A DNA stretch of 64,000 nt from JAXDMK01 sp963765955. Its GTDB lineage: Bacteria > Actinomycetota > Acidimicrobiia > Acidimicrobiales > AC-14. This document shows, piece by piece, positions 18,013 through 26,214 of the stretch. The notes under the pieces were generated by a model. The model saw nothing but the letters and a program-made list of their open reading frames with translations, was not told the DNA's origin and did no database searches. The position numbers and the translations under genes are program-made. The stretch is from NCBI GenBank assembly GCA_963765955.1, contig CAVXYA010000002.1, forward strand, positions 496,001-560,000, read 5' to 3'. The first letter of the stretch is position 1. Each line of letters begins with the position of its first letter.

Positions 18013-19053
18013 TCAGAACTCCTTGTCGGCGGATCCGCTCTCGTTGGCATTACCGGATGACGCTAGGTTGCCAGCGGCGTCATAGGCGAGGATCGAGGGC
18101 GTCCACTCGCTGGTGCCGTTGCCGCCGGCCGTCTGCGCCGTTCCACCACCGGACTTCGTCCCGAGGGTGACAGTGATGGTCGAGCCCGACTGGACCATGG
18201 TGGAGGCCGTGCCGGTGGCACCAAAGGTGATGTCGGGCTGGGTGCCGAGAACAACCGGAGGCCCGATGTAGTCGTTGCGTCCAAGATCCACCGACCCGAA
18301 TCGGAGTTGGGAGGTGTTGGCGGCGTTCCACACCGTGACGCTGTCGGATCCGCAAACCAGGAACACTGTGCAGAATCCGTCGCTCAGACGAACCACCATG
18401 TTCGTCGACGCGCCGGTCCAGCCGGAGAGGATGGCCTCCGGGTCGATCAGCTCGCTATAGGTGAAAATGATCGTGTCTCCGAGTTCGGCCTTGCCCGCGG
18501 TCCCGCCGCCCACGTTGGTGGTCTGTATGTCCGAGGCGGCCGGCGCGGTGTTCTCCACCGTCACCGTGTACCCGGACTGCGTGCGGCTGTTGCCCGCCAC
18601 ATCCAGGGCGGTGACCGAGTACTGCTTGCTGCCGGAAAGCGGGGTGGTGGCCACCAGTGACGCGCTTCGGTGGTTGTAGGACGTGCCTCCGACCGAATAC
18701 GAGCCGGCCACGAGTGTGATTGCCGTCCCGGCGGGGGTGATGGCCGTCACGTTCGCGTTCGCGCCAGCCGCGGCGACGCCGCTCGCAGGGTTGCCGGAGT
18801 CCGTCACATTGGCGTAGACGAAGTATGTCCCGGCCTGCTTGATCGAGCCCGGTAGATAGCCGAGCGTCTTGGCGATGGTCGTTGTGCCGACCAAGGGGGC
18901 GACCCAGTCGGGTGCGGCGCCGAACGGGCTGCCGGCCTGGACGGTGTTGTCGGCGAAGAATCCGAGAGCCGTCCGCACTCCGACAACCAAGGAGGCGAGC
19001 ACCAGCGCCGACGCGATCCCGATCGACGTCCATACCCTGCGTCGCCGCCTCAT
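18013..19053 (-). CDS. Secreted Ig-like-domain protein, likely SipW substrate
   Basis: Starts at ATG 19053, overlapping the signal peptidase stop by 4 nt. The N-terminus has a long hydrophobic segment (IGIASALVLASLVVGVRTALG) then FFADNTVQAGSPF, which resembles the F-x-D...AG...F context of SipW-type signal peptides. The mature part has beta-sandwich segments: GTYFVYANVTDSGNPASGV, SVTALDVAGNSRTQSGYTVTV, then GDTIIFTYSELIDPEAILSGW and FGATGTASTMVQSGSTITV. These recall bacterial Ig-like modules. It is probably a cell-surface structural protein. No sorting motif is seen. Confidence 0.65.
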   Translation of the reverse strand: MRRRRRVWTSIGIASALVLASLVVGVRTALGFFADNTVQAGSPFGAAPDWVAPLVGTTTIAKTLGYLPGSIKQAGTYFVYANVTDSGNPASGVAAAGANANVTAITPAGTAITLVAGSYSVGGTSYNHRSASLVATTPLSGSKQYSVTALDVAGNSRTQSGYTVTVENTAPAASDIQTTNVGGGTAGKAELGDTIIFTYSELIDPEAILSGWTGASTNMVVRLSDGFCTVFLVCGSDSVTVWNAANTSQLRFGSVDLGRNDYIGPPVVLGTQPDITFGATGTASTMVQSGSTITVTLGTKSGGGTAQTAGGNGTSEWTPSILAYDAAGNLASSGNANESGSADKEF

Positions 19054-19658
19054 ATCAGCGGGAGCGAGGGCGCCGACCCGTTGCCCGGCGCACGAAAGGC
19101 AGTGGCGATACAGCCCATGAGAAATCCACCGGGAGCGGTGGCCAGCCAAGCGAGCGTCCTTCCGACCACGGGCACCTGCCACACCAGCTGGTAGGCGTGA
19201 TCGACGGTCACAGGGACGGGGTCAGCGTCCTCGTTGGCGTCTCCCTTCATGGTGAGCTCGGCAGTTGCTCCCCGGTGCTCGACACCGACGACGCGGTGGG
19301 TGACCCGGGTGTGGTCGGGGCGCTCGACGGCCAGAATGTCTCCGACCTTGATCGCGGACGCGTCAATCCGCTTGACGAGGATCATCGAGCCGGTGCCGAT
19401 GGTTGGCTCCATCGAGCCCGAGCGCACCACCAGCGGCTGCATGCCGGTGCGGGCGGCCGTGACGGTGACTCCCGCCACGGCCACGCCGCCGATGGCGCCG
19501 AGGGTGAGTGCAACCTGGCCGACGAAGGCGATCACCCGCCTGAGGCGCTTGCCCCGGGGGGGGTCCAGGGGACCGTCGACGGGGGCGGCATGGGCCTGAT
19601 CGAGTGTGTGGTCCGCCGAAGGACCCGGCCTGGACAGGGTGCTTTGGGATGGGCTCAT
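19050..19658 (-). CDS. sipW: SipW-type signal peptidase I
   Basis: 202 residues. The nucleophile lies in VVRSGSMEPTIGTGSMILVKR (Ser82 of this start), and the base-region motif is TRVTHRVVGVE with His121 in place of Lys, the hallmark of ER/archaeal-type signal peptidases such as SipW. KGDANEDADPVPV matches the later conserved box. One N-terminal helix (VIAFVGQVALTLGAIGGVAVAGVTV) and one near the C-terminus anchor it. ATG 19658 is preferred to the longer frame to 19844. It is flanked by two probable substrates in one operon. Confidence 0.85.
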   Translation of the reverse strand: MSPSQSTLSRPGPSADHTLDQAHAAPVDGPLDPPRGKRLRRVIAFVGQVALTLGAIGGVAVAGVTVTAARTGMQPLVVRSGSMEPTIGTGSMILVKRIDASAIKVGDILAVERPDHTRVTHRVVGVEHRGATAELTMKGDANEDADPVPVTVDHAYQLVWQVPVVGRTLAWLATAPGGFLMGCIATAFRAPGNGSAPSLPLI

Positions 19659-19734
19659 CCGGTGTACCCCCCTTCCGAGTAAGCGCCTCTGCCGCCGGGC
19701 GTGAGCCCGGCGGCAGAGGGGCAGGTCGCTGGTC

Positions 19735-20289
19735 TCAGGACTGGCTGGCGCTGAACGTGAACGTGGCGGTCGTCGTGGCGGCCTGGAAGCTGTCTCCCGA
19801 ACCCGACGGCAGCTCGACCCTGAAGCACGCAACCTCGCTGGCACCAGCGGTGAGAGTCCGGCTGGCGATGGCCCCGGCGCTCAGGGCGCCACTGGCCGTC
19901 AGGACGTCGACGGAAGCGAGGTAGCCCACACCGGCGGAATCGCATGCGGCCTCGTTGGCCACCTTCTTGACGCCGAGAGTCAGCTGGTCCCTGAGGCCCA
20001 GGGAGTCGGTGTTGGTCGCCGTGGTAGCCATCGAGTACGTGAAGCCGAGCGTTCCGGCGTTGGCCAGCGTGAGCGGGGCGTACTTGACGTCGCCGGGCTT
20101 CATGTTCGACATCTCGATCGTCGTGAAGGCGTAGGCGTCGTCGAGTTCGCCGCTGATGAGCAGGTTGACCGTTCCGGCGGTGAATGTGGAGCTGGCGGTA
20201 CCACTGTCCGTGAAGGTGGCGAACGTGCCGGCCCAGATAACAGCCGAGAGGGCACCTCCGCAGAGCAGGAGGCGGGCCTTGGTGAGCAT
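19735..20289 (-). CDS. TasA/camelysin-like secreted protein, SipW-dependent
   Basis: 184 residues. The signal region ends GTFATFTDSGTASSTFTAGTVNLLI, a close fit to the SipW-cognate signal class. The mature part has MKPGDVKYAPLTLANAGTLGFTYSM, the conserved MxPGD block of TasA/CalY proteins, then beta strands with few Cys. In Bacillus such proteins polymerise into biofilm fibres. Here the same role is inferred only. Ribosome site GGAAGGA precedes the ATG. It is first in the operon with the signal peptidase and the Ig-like protein. Confidence 0.8.
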   Translation of the reverse strand: MLTKARLLLCGGALSAVIWAGTFATFTDSGTASSTFTAGTVNLLISGELDDAYAFTTIEMSNMKPGDVKYAPLTLANAGTLGFTYSMATTATNTDSLGLRDQLTLGVKKVANEAACDSAGVGYLASVDVLTASGALSAGAIASRTLTAGASEVACFRVELPSGSGDSFQAATTTATFTFSASQS

Positions 20290-20331
20290 GAGAAGTTCCT
20301 TCCGTAGGGTGGGGGGCCTGACCTTTCAGTG

Positions 20332-20372
20332 AACGTCGGAACCCCACGTCAAACCGCTGACAACGTCGGAAC
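20332..20372. promoter_or_regulatory. Direct repeats upstream of the TasA-like gene
   Basis: The 11-mer AACGTCGGAAC occurs at 20332-20342 and 20362-20372, 30 bp apart (about three helical turns), 43-83 bp upstream of the TasA-like start. A partial third copy (AAACGTCAGG) follows. They are candidate activator sites; this is sequence-based only. Confidence 0.3.
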
Positions 20373-20508
20373 AACATCCGCACAAACGTCAGGTGGAATG
20401 GCCTCGACCCGGCCTGCGCATGGCGATTCGGACGGGGTTGCGCGCCAACGGTCGTCGTGCGGGCGCGGAAGCCAGCAGGTCGACGGACGGCCCGGCCACA
20501 CTGGACGG

Positions 20509-21006
20509 GTGCCCCGGACCCCCGCCCTGGCGCCGACCGCTTCCGCCCGCCTGTCGCCGCTCGGGCCGGGCGGGCGGCCGTTCGCCCGGTGGCGGCCGGC
20601 GGCGGCGCTGCTGGCGATGGGCGCGATGCTGGCCAGCGCCGTGCTCCTCATGTCCGACCGCGCTCCCGGCCTCCTCCGGCGGCTGTCGGCCCGGATCGAC
20701 ACCGGCTCCTCGCGCGCGGCCCACCTGGCCAGGGAGACCCGGCCGCAGTCGGACTTCGAGATCCACGTCCTGGTGTGGGCGGCGATCACCGTCCTCGTCG
20801 GCCTGGCCATGTGGTCGAACCGGTCACTGCTGGTCGCCGCCATCCTGGTGCTGGCGGCCAGCGTCCTGGCCGAACGGGCGCAGGAAGTCCTCACCCAGAC
20901 GCGCGAGCTGCAGTTCGGCGACGTGGTCGCCAACTCGATAGGGGTGCTGGCCGGACTGGGCCTGGTGAGCGGCCTCTCCATCCTCTTCGGCTGGAAGGAT
21001 CCCTGA
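20509..21006 (+). CDS. VanZ-like membrane protein
   Basis: About 165 residues from GTG 20509, which has a -10-like CACACT 6 nt upstream. It has three or four helices (AAALLAMGAMLASAVLLM, FEIHVLVWAAITVLVGLAMW, LLVAAILVLAASVLAERAQEVL, VVANSIGVLAGLGLVSGLSILFGW). The segment SVLAERAQEVLTQTRELQFGDVVANSIGVLAG matches the VanZ core, in which E..Q...R....D..aN..G is conserved. VanZ relatives affect glycopeptide response or envelope lipids. Role here unknown. Confidence 0.7.
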   Translation: MPRTPALAPTASARLSPLGPGGRPFARWRPAAALLAMGAMLASAVLLMSDRAPGLLRRLSARIDTGSSRAAHLARETRPQSDFEIHVLVWAAITVLVGLAMWSNRSLLVAAILVLAASVLAERAQEVLTQTRELQFGDVVANSIGVLAGLGLVSGLSILFGWKDP

Positions 21007-21009
21007 CGC

Positions 21010-21027
21010 GGACGGCCCTGACCGTCC
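21010..21027. terminator. Short hairpin between convergent genes
   Basis: GGACGG and CCGTCC form a 6-bp stem with a 6-nt loop, just after the VanZ-like gene and before the end of the NERD gene. Weak. Confidence 0.25.
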
Positions 21028-21044
21028 AATACAACCGAGTGGCA

Positions 21045-21893
21045 CTACGCCGGCCGAAGACGCTCCCCCAGCATGGCGGCGATGGTCTCGACGGTCGCAG
21101 GTGCATAGGGGCCGGGACGAACGAGCAGCTCACGGGCCATTTTCGGCCAGGTCACCAGCACGCCATCGAGCTCGAACGGCTTGGCGAACCAGCGCCACTC
21201 GGCGCCGACGAAGCACAGCATCGGTCGCACGGGCATGTCCGCCAGGTCGGCGCCCAGGGCCTCGCGGACGGCGGCGACCTGCTTCGCCATGGCCGCCACC
21301 AGCTTGGTGCAGTCGCGCCGGCCGACGAACAGGCGGAGGTCGGTGGAGAGCCAGCCGCCGACGTCCTTCCTGGTGACTTGGCCCTCGTAGCGCTTGGCGT
21401 CGATCACCCACACCCCGGACGGCGTCACGGCCAAGTGGTCGATGTTGGCTGTGGTCCCCGGCCGCCGCCGGTCGTGGAGGACGACCACGCCGGCCGGAGC
21501 GAGGCCGTCGAGACCGGCCCCGAGCGCCCGCTCGCCTGCGGCCCCCTTGGCCCAGGCGGTCGTCGACTGTGGCTCCTCGGTGAGCGCCAGCATGAGCCCG
21601 CCGACGTGCGGGTGGCGCGATCGAATGCCGGCTTCGCGGTTGGCCTTCCGGCGCTCGAACTCGCGGTAGGCGGAAGCGCCGGCGACACCCTGCCGAATCG
21701 CCACCGGCTGCGGCTTCGTGCCCGTCGCCGTCGACGGCTCCTCGAGCACCGACCGCCCCGGGGTGGCACCGCATCTCTCGCAGCGGGTCGTCTTCCGCTC
21801 CCCGTCCCACCACGCACGCGTCGTGGCAGAGAGCGCCGCCGTACAACTGGAACACTCGTCGGCGTAGCGAAGTCGAATCAGACGATCAGCCAC
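21045..21893 (-). CDS. NERD-domain protein (nuclease-related)
   Basis: 282 residues. An N-terminal zinc-ribbon-like pair (CSSC and CERC) precedes a linker. The NERD domain follows: KGAAGERALGAGLDGL, then VLHDRRRPGTTANIDHLAVTPSGVWVIDAKRYEGQV, with the IDHL...DAK acidic/Lys residues of the PD-(D/E)XK fold. The C-terminal part (PVRPMLCFVGAEW, LDGVLVTWPK) completes it. NERD proteins are predicted to process DNA or RNA; activity is unproven for most. GTG start with GGGGAG upstream. Confidence 0.85.
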   Translation of the reverse strand: MADRLIRLRYADECSSCTAALSATTRAWWDGERKTTRCERCGATPGRSVLEEPSTATGTKPQPVAIRQGVAGASAYREFERRKANREAGIRSRHPHVGGLMLALTEEPQSTTAWAKGAAGERALGAGLDGLAPAGVVVLHDRRRPGTTANIDHLAVTPSGVWVIDAKRYEGQVTRKDVGGWLSTDLRLFVGRRDCTKLVAAMAKQVAAVREALGADLADMPVRPMLCFVGAEWRWFAKPFELDGVLVTWPKMARELLVRPGPYAPATVETIAAMLGERLRPA

Positions 21894-21978
21894 GCTCCCC
21901 GGCTATCGACACCCTCGGACCTGATCTGTAGTCGAGATCGACAGTGCGCAGACGGCCTCCTATGGGCGAGGCGTCGCG

Positions 21979-22692
21979 TCACCCGCTGGCGACAAGGCAG
22001 GCGGAAGCCTCGCAGCAGCCTGGGGAGGATGCCTGAGTACGCCGATCGGCGAGTTCCACCAATCCCACGAGCGCGAGAACGCGTAGCAGCGGCCAGATCG
22101 GGTCGAGAGCGCCGGTGCGAGCGGCGGCGGGATGGGCGTGATGCGAGTTGTGGTACCCGTGGCCGAGCAACGGAATCGCAAGCCAGGCCAGGTCATATCC
22201 CGGGACATCGGGATGAGGCTTCCGCCCATAGAGGTGCCCCACCATGTTGACCATCCCCATGATGCCCAGATAGAAGACGAGGTGCACGACGGTCATTGTC
22301 ACCACCTGCACCAGCCCGAACATGACCAGATAGAACGCCACGAGCAGGCCGCGGAGGACTGTGATCCCCCTTCCCGACGGGGTGCCCTGGGTGACCCGCC
22401 GCCGGGCGACAGCGAACAGGTACCAGGAGCCGGCGAGGATCGAGAGTGGCCGGCGCTGGCGGGGCGAGTGCGGATCGAGCGGCGTGTCGGCCGTGCGGTG
22501 GTGCAGCCGGTGGATGGCCGCCCACGTCTCGGGATCGGTCATGACGATGACCCGGAAGTAGGTGTCGAGCACCGACGCCAGGACCGGATGGACCCGAAAC
22601 GCCCGGTGGGCGAGACAGCGGTGGCAGTACACCTCGGTGACGACGGCCGTGAGGAGAGCCGAAGCCAGACCGATGACGACCCCGATCGGCAC
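21979..22692 (-). CDS. Membrane fatty-acid desaturase-like protein
   Basis: 237 residues with the three histidine boxes of membrane desaturases: HRCLAH at 24-29, HRLHH at 61-65 and HNSHH later (GHGYHNSHHAHP). Helices such as FYLVMFGLVQVVTMTVVHLVFYLGIMG separate them. The di-iron enzyme class inserts double bonds into acyl chains. Shorter than typical acyl-CoA delta-9 desaturases (about 300), the N-terminus beginning directly at the first helix before box 1. TAAGGT lies 6 nt before GTG 22692, so the start is leaderless. Confidence 0.8.
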   Translation of the reverse strand: MPIGVVIGLASALLTAVVTEVYCHRCLAHRAFRVHPVLASVLDTYFRVIVMTDPETWAAIHRLHHRTADTPLDPHSPRQRRPLSILAGSWYLFAVARRRVTQGTPSGRGITVLRGLLVAFYLVMFGLVQVVTMTVVHLVFYLGIMGMVNMVGHLYGRKPHPDVPGYDLAWLAIPLLGHGYHNSHHAHPAAARTGALDPIWPLLRVLALVGLVELADRRTQASSPGCCEASACLVASG

Positions 22693-22765
22693 GGCGACAC
22701 CTTACGCGTGGGGCCAGGACCCCCGGGCTGTGCCGCTCGACCACCGGCTGAGGGAGGATGGACGG

Positions 22766-23263
22766 GTGGCGAAGCCGATGCCGGGCAGGCTGTACCTCAC
22801 GCCTCCGGCGCTTCTGGCAACCGGCGTCCTACTTCTGAATGACCACGTGCTCAAAGAGCTGGTTCCCGGAGTGGTCACCGGGAAGCTCTCCGATGCCGCA
22901 GGCGTGTTCCTCCTGCCTCTGTTGGGCCTTGCCGGCATCGAGTTGCTGCTGTCGGCCGCGCACCGGCCCTGGCCGACCACTCGAAAACGGCTGTTGGCCG
23001 CCCTCGTCGTCACGGGCATCGGCTTCGCGGCCGTCAAGGGCATCCCGGCGGTCACGACCGTCTACTCCTACGCCCTTGGCTGCCTGCGGTGGCCCGTCGA
23101 AGCACTGGCCTCCCTCGTCGGAGGAAGGCATCCAGGCGCCCTACGGTCGGTCAGGGTGCTGACCGACCGTACGGACATCCTGGTCGTTCCCGTTCTCTGG
23201 TTGACGTGGCTCTGCGGCCGACGGTGGACGGTTGAGCACGCCGCTACGACGCGAACCGTGTGA
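22766..23263 (+). CDS. Integral membrane protein
   Basis: 165 residues, GTG start, with four likely membrane segments (PPALLATGVLLLNDHVLKELVPG, GVFLLPLLGLAGIELLL, LLAALVVTGIGFAAVKGI, DILVVPVLWLTWLCG). The N-terminal LNDHVLKELVPGVVTGKLSDAAGVFLLP block is a conserved pattern in actinobacterial membrane proteins of unknown function. Its end overlaps the end of the next gene by 20 nt, tail to tail. Confidence 0.6.
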   Translation: MAKPMPGRLYLTPPALLATGVLLLNDHVLKELVPGVVTGKLSDAAGVFLLPLLGLAGIELLLSAAHRPWPTTRKRLLAALVVTGIGFAAVKGIPAVTTVYSYALGCLRWPVEALASLVGGRHPGALRSVRVLTDRTDILVVPVLWLTWLCGRRWTVEHAATTRTV

Positions 23264-23693
23264 CATCGGTGACCTTGCAGGTGAACTCCCCAGCGGTTTC
23301 CCGGGTGTCGGACTTCAATGACGACGCCGTCTCCTGGGCGCTCTGGCCGGGAGCGAGGTTGTTGACGATCGCGAAGCCGGTATCGAGCTGCGTGGCTCCG
23401 TCGGCGCTGTCGAAGGCGATGTTGATCATGTAGTTGCTTGCTTTCGACGAGTTGTTCTTGACCGTGATTCCTGCCTCCGGCCCCATGAACTCGTTGTCCG
23501 ACATCGCGCACGACGAGATCGTCACGTCACCGGCGGGCCCGGTCACCTTGGCCGCGGACGAGTCGCCGGCCGGCGCGGCAGCTCCCTCGGACGACTTGCT
23601 GTCGCCTGCGGTGGTCTCCGACTCTCCCGATGCCGCGGTGGCGAGGAAGCCCACCGCGATTGCGAGGGTCACCCCCAGTTTCTTTAGATTCAT
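23244..23693 (-). CDS. Small secreted protein
   Basis: 149 residues. Signal peptide NLKKLGVTLAIAVGFLATAASG, then a low-complexity Ser/Ala/Gly linker, then a domain of about 95 residues: GDVTISSCAMSDNEFMGPEAGITVKNNSSKASNYMINIAFDS...NNLAPGQSAQE. This is a FxLYD-like beta-sandwich pattern with two Cys that could form a disulfide. Ribosome site AAAGGGG is present. It is exported, but no lipobox Cys is present after the signal. Function unknown. Confidence 0.6.
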   Translation of the reverse strand: MNLKKLGVTLAIAVGFLATAASGESETTAGDSKSSEGAAAPAGDSSAAKVTGPAGDVTISSCAMSDNEFMGPEAGITVKNNSSKASNYMINIAFDSADGATQLDTGFAIVNNLAPGQSAQETASSLKSDTRETAGEFTCKVTDVTRFAS

Positions 23694-23933
23694 TGTGGCC
23701 CCTTTGGGACTGCATGAGCAGCGCCGTCTGCGGTGCCTACTCTCATTTTCGACACGCGCGAGACCAATCTGAAGGAGCTTCCGGGCAGGTCATCGACGAA
23801 AAGGCCTCGGCCGTCGGCGTCGGCCACCATCAATAGCGACAAGTCAAATTTCGCACAATTCTTCCACACTATTTTCTGGCGACAAGCGGCGGGAGCGTGC
23901 TGTTCGCCGAGGTCGACCTGTCCCGTTCTGACG

Positions 23934-24339
23934 TCAGCTGATGTCGGCGATGGTGACGAGCTCGGCGTGAGCCGACAACCGCTCGAGGTCCCTGGCGTCG
24001 GTGGTGGCGACGACCGCCCCGCCCGCCAGGTCGCCGACCGCGACGACGAAGGCGTCGACCGCCAGCTCGGACCCGACCCTCGCCGCCCCCATCAGCTGGC
24101 CCGCCCGAACGCCGACCGCAGTGTCCACCGGTCGAACCTGAACCCGCTCGCGCCGCAGTCCGGCGAAAACGCCGGCGTCCTCGGGGCGGCCCCGAACCAC
24201 CTCGGCCAAGCACCGCCGCGACCGTAGCCACCGGGAGGTTCCTCGCCCGTACCTGGACGACGAGAGCCCGCACGCGATCGCGGCGCGCCGCAGACCCATG
24301 GGCGATGGCGGAGAGGGCTTCGCTGTCCAGGAGAAGCAT
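23934..24339 (-). CDS. PIN-domain toxin (VapC-like), frameshifted
   Basis: N-terminal MLLLDSEALSAIAHG carries the first PIN acidic residue. Later segments are RARNLPVATVAAVL / AEVVRGRPEDAG and, after a break, GSELAVDAFVVAVGDLAGGAVVATTDARDLERLSAH with the remaining PIN aspartates (DAFVV and TTDARD). The break at about 24205-24212 moves the second half to another frame; one base removed from the CTTGG run joins them. The start abuts the stop of the antitoxin gene. PIN toxins are RNases that cleave tRNA or rRNA. Confidence 0.75.
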
Positions 24340-24603
24340 TCAATCCGCCCGGCGACGCTGACGCTTGGCGTCCCAGTCGTCGACCAGGCGGGCGGCCCAC
24401 TCGAGTGTCTCGGGAGGGACGGGCCCGTGGGCCGCGTCCAGCTCCGACAGCCATTCGTCCAGAGCCGCCAGGTGGCGCAGGTGGGCGACCCGCTCACCCA
24501 ACGCGGCATCGATCGCCGCCGACAAGCTGCGAGATCCCACCAAGGCCCGCAGCGCGGCCAGGTTCGCGGCGTCCAACGTGAGGGTCACCTTCTCCTTGGC
24601 CAC
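24340..24603 (-). CDS. VapB-like antitoxin
   Basis: 87 residues. N-terminal KEKVTLTLDAANLAALRALVGSRSLSAAIDAAL is a ribbon-helix-helix-like DNA-binding region (short strand then two helices), and the C-terminal part DEWLSELDAAHGPVPPETLEWAARLVDDW would wrap the toxin. TACCAT 7 nt before the GTG start gives a leaderless transcript, and a TGGTA/TACCA dyad overlaps the box. First gene of a PIN toxin-antitoxin pair. Confidence 0.7.
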   Translation of the reverse strand: MAKEKVTLTLDAANLAALRALVGSRSLSAAIDAALGERVAHLRHLAALDEWLSELDAAHGPVPPETLEWAARLVDDWDAKRQRRRAD

Positions 24604-24610
24604 TGGCCGT

Positions 24611-24630
24611 ATGGTAGTACCTTCGTACCA
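24611..24630 (-). promoter_or_regulatory. Promoter and candidate operator of the PIN toxin-antitoxin pair
   Basis: On the minus strand TACCAT (24616-24611) is 7 nt before the start. The inverted repeat TGGTA...TACCA (24612-24630) overlaps it and would suit autorepression by the antitoxin. Confidence 0.4.
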
Positions 24631-24675
24631 CTGGCGAACGTCGGGCCGAATGACCCCTACCTCGGCCCGTGCACT

Positions 24676-25950
24676 TCAGGCCAGCGCAGGCTCGTTGAAG
24701 TGCACGGCCCACAGGTCGAGTCGCTCGCCGGAGGGATGGATCCAGCTGGGCTCGGGGATGCCGAGGTCGTGGGCCGCTTCGGAGAAGGGGCCCCTCGGCA
24801 AGACCGGCCGGCCGTTGGCGTCGAGTGGTCGGCCACGATGGTCGGAGAAGACGACGCTGTCGGGATCGTCGGCGTTGCCGACGATGCCCAGACCGCCTCG
24901 GTGCAGGAGCCGATGATGGAACGAGCACAGAGCCAGGAGATTCGCGGTATCGGTCGGACCTCCATCCTCCCAATGACGAATGTGGTGCACGTGTAGCCAC
25001 CGCTTGCGGTCGCACCCCGGGACCCGGCACCCGCCGTCCCGTTCCTCGATGACGATGCGGGTGCGTTCGGGCACGGTGCGATACGAACGGCCCACGCTCA
25101 CCGGGGTGCCGCCCGACTCGAAGACGGCCCGGACGCGGGCGTCGCAGCTCAGGTACTGGCGCAGTCCGGCGGGGAGCTCGGGGCCGAGGTGCAGGTGCCC
25201 GCCGACGGCGCCGTCGGGCGCGGCCCCGACGTGGACCATCACCAGGTGCCGGTCTCGGTGGGGGCGGCCGGCCCCGCTGGCCGCCAGGCTGCGGTCGGCC
25301 ACCGCCACGAGAGCGTCGGCCCACGACACCTTGGTGGCCTTGTCGTGCCCGTCGGACTGCTGGGCGCGGAACAACGACTCCCTGGCCTCGGCCAGCGCCC
25401 GCTCCCACAGCGCCCCCTCGTCGGCCGGCAGCACGGCCGACAGCCGCCAGGCACCGTCGTCGTCGTAGCCGAAGCTCACCCGACGAGGTTCCTCGGGCGG
25501 CTCCTCGCGGTGGTCGGCATCGGGCTCGGTGGTCTTGGGCTCGTCGGCGAAGCGGTAGCTGCCGAGGGCCCGCCGGAGCTGGTGGACGGTGGCTTGGCGG
25601 GCGAGCTCGGCCACCTCGACATCGGTGGAGGCGGGGGCGTGGCGGGCCACGACGGCCACCTGGTCCTCGGCCAGGGCGCCGGCCTCGAACGACGCCCGGG
25701 TCTCGGGCAGCTCGGGCAGGCGCCGGGCCATGGCCACCAGCGATCGGGCCCGGGCCCGACCGACACCGCACTTCCAGGCCACCCACTGCTCGGGCGAGCG
25801 AATGCCGTAGCCCGCCCACGACTCCGTCTCCAAGACCTGCCCGATGAGGCGGACCAGTCGGGCGGTAGCGGCGTTGATCACGCCGCACACCTCGGCGATC
25901 TCGGCCTCCAGCCGGGCCGCCTCCGCCTCCTTGTCGACCAGGTCGTTCAC
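24676..25950 (-). CDS. DUF222 / HNH endonuclease domain protein (13E12-like)
   Basis: 424 residues. The N-terminal 250 residues are the helical DUF222 region (SWAGYGIRSPEQWVAWKCGVGRARARSLVAMARRLPELPE). The C-terminal HNH nuclease has CRVPGCDRKRWLHVHHIRHWEDGGPTDTANLLALCSFHHRLLH, with the HH, N and H of the HNH fold and structural Cys pairs. This family is the mycobacterial 13E12 repeat protein type, often SOS-regulated. GTG 25950 is supported by TAGTAT 6 nt upstream and an SOS box just beyond. Confidence 0.88.
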   Translation of the reverse strand: MNDLVDKEAEAARLEAEIAEVCGVINAATARLVRLIGQVLETESWAGYGIRSPEQWVAWKCGVGRARARSLVAMARRLPELPETRASFEAGALAEDQVAVVARHAPASTDVEVAELARQATVHQLRRALGSYRFADEPKTTEPDADHREEPPEEPRRVSFGYDDDGAWRLSAVLPADEGALWERALAEARESLFRAQQSDGHDKATKVSWADALVAVADRSLAASGAGRPHRDRHLVMVHVGAAPDGAVGGHLHLGPELPAGLRQYLSCDARVRAVFESGGTPVSVGRSYRTVPERTRIVIEERDGGCRVPGCDRKRWLHVHHIRHWEDGGPTDTANLLALCSFHHRLLHRGGLGIVGNADDPDSVVFSDHRGRPLDANGRPVLPRGPFSEAAHDLGIPEPSWIHPSGERLDLWAVHFNEPALA

Positions 25951-25956
25951 GTTCTG

Positions 25957-25978
25957 ATACTACCCGAACATATGTTCG
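25957..25978 (-). promoter_or_regulatory. LexA (SOS) box and -10 of the HNH gene
   Basis: CGAACATATGTTCG (25965-25978) is a perfect palindrome of the GAAC-N4-GTTC class bound by actinobacterial and Bacillus LexA. Next to it, minus-strand TAGTAT (25962-25957) is 6 nt before GTG 25950, so LexA would block the promoter. Confidence 0.75.
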
Positions 25979-26029
25979 TTTAGCAAGTAAATCGCCGAAT
26001 TTTCCGCCACCTATTCCGCGCCGGCCAGT

Positions 26030-26108
26030 AGACCTCGTACACCTTGAGGACCTCGTCGCCACAGTCATTGATCACCTGCACCCCGATACGGCCGCTGGAG
26101 GGGACGAA
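26030..26108 (-). pseudogene. Relic of a DNA methyltransferase 3' end
   Basis: The minus strand encodes VPSSGRIGVQVINDCGDEVLKVYEV. This is nearly the same as the C-terminus of the mod gene ending at 30734 (IAVKVINDYGDEVLKVYEV). At DNA level the two stretches match at most positions over about 65 nt. Nothing else of the gene remains here and no start is present. It looks like a leftover of a lost or recombined modification gene. Confidence 0.6.
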
Positions 26109-26176
26109 AGGGGCGTTACATCGTCCATGCAGGACGCCCACGCCTCTCGTCGGGCCACACTCGGGACGGCGGTCGG

Positions 26177-26206
26177 CGTAGGATCTCCCCGTCCGAACTC
26201 CTTCGG
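26177..26206 (+). promoter_or_regulatory. Promoter and hairpin upstream of the SPOUT methylase
   Basis: TAGGAT (26177-26182) is a -10 candidate. Just after it GTCCGAA and TTCGGAC form a perfect 7-bp stem with a 4-nt loop in the expected leader. Confidence 0.3.
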
Positions 26207-26214
26207 ACCTGTCG

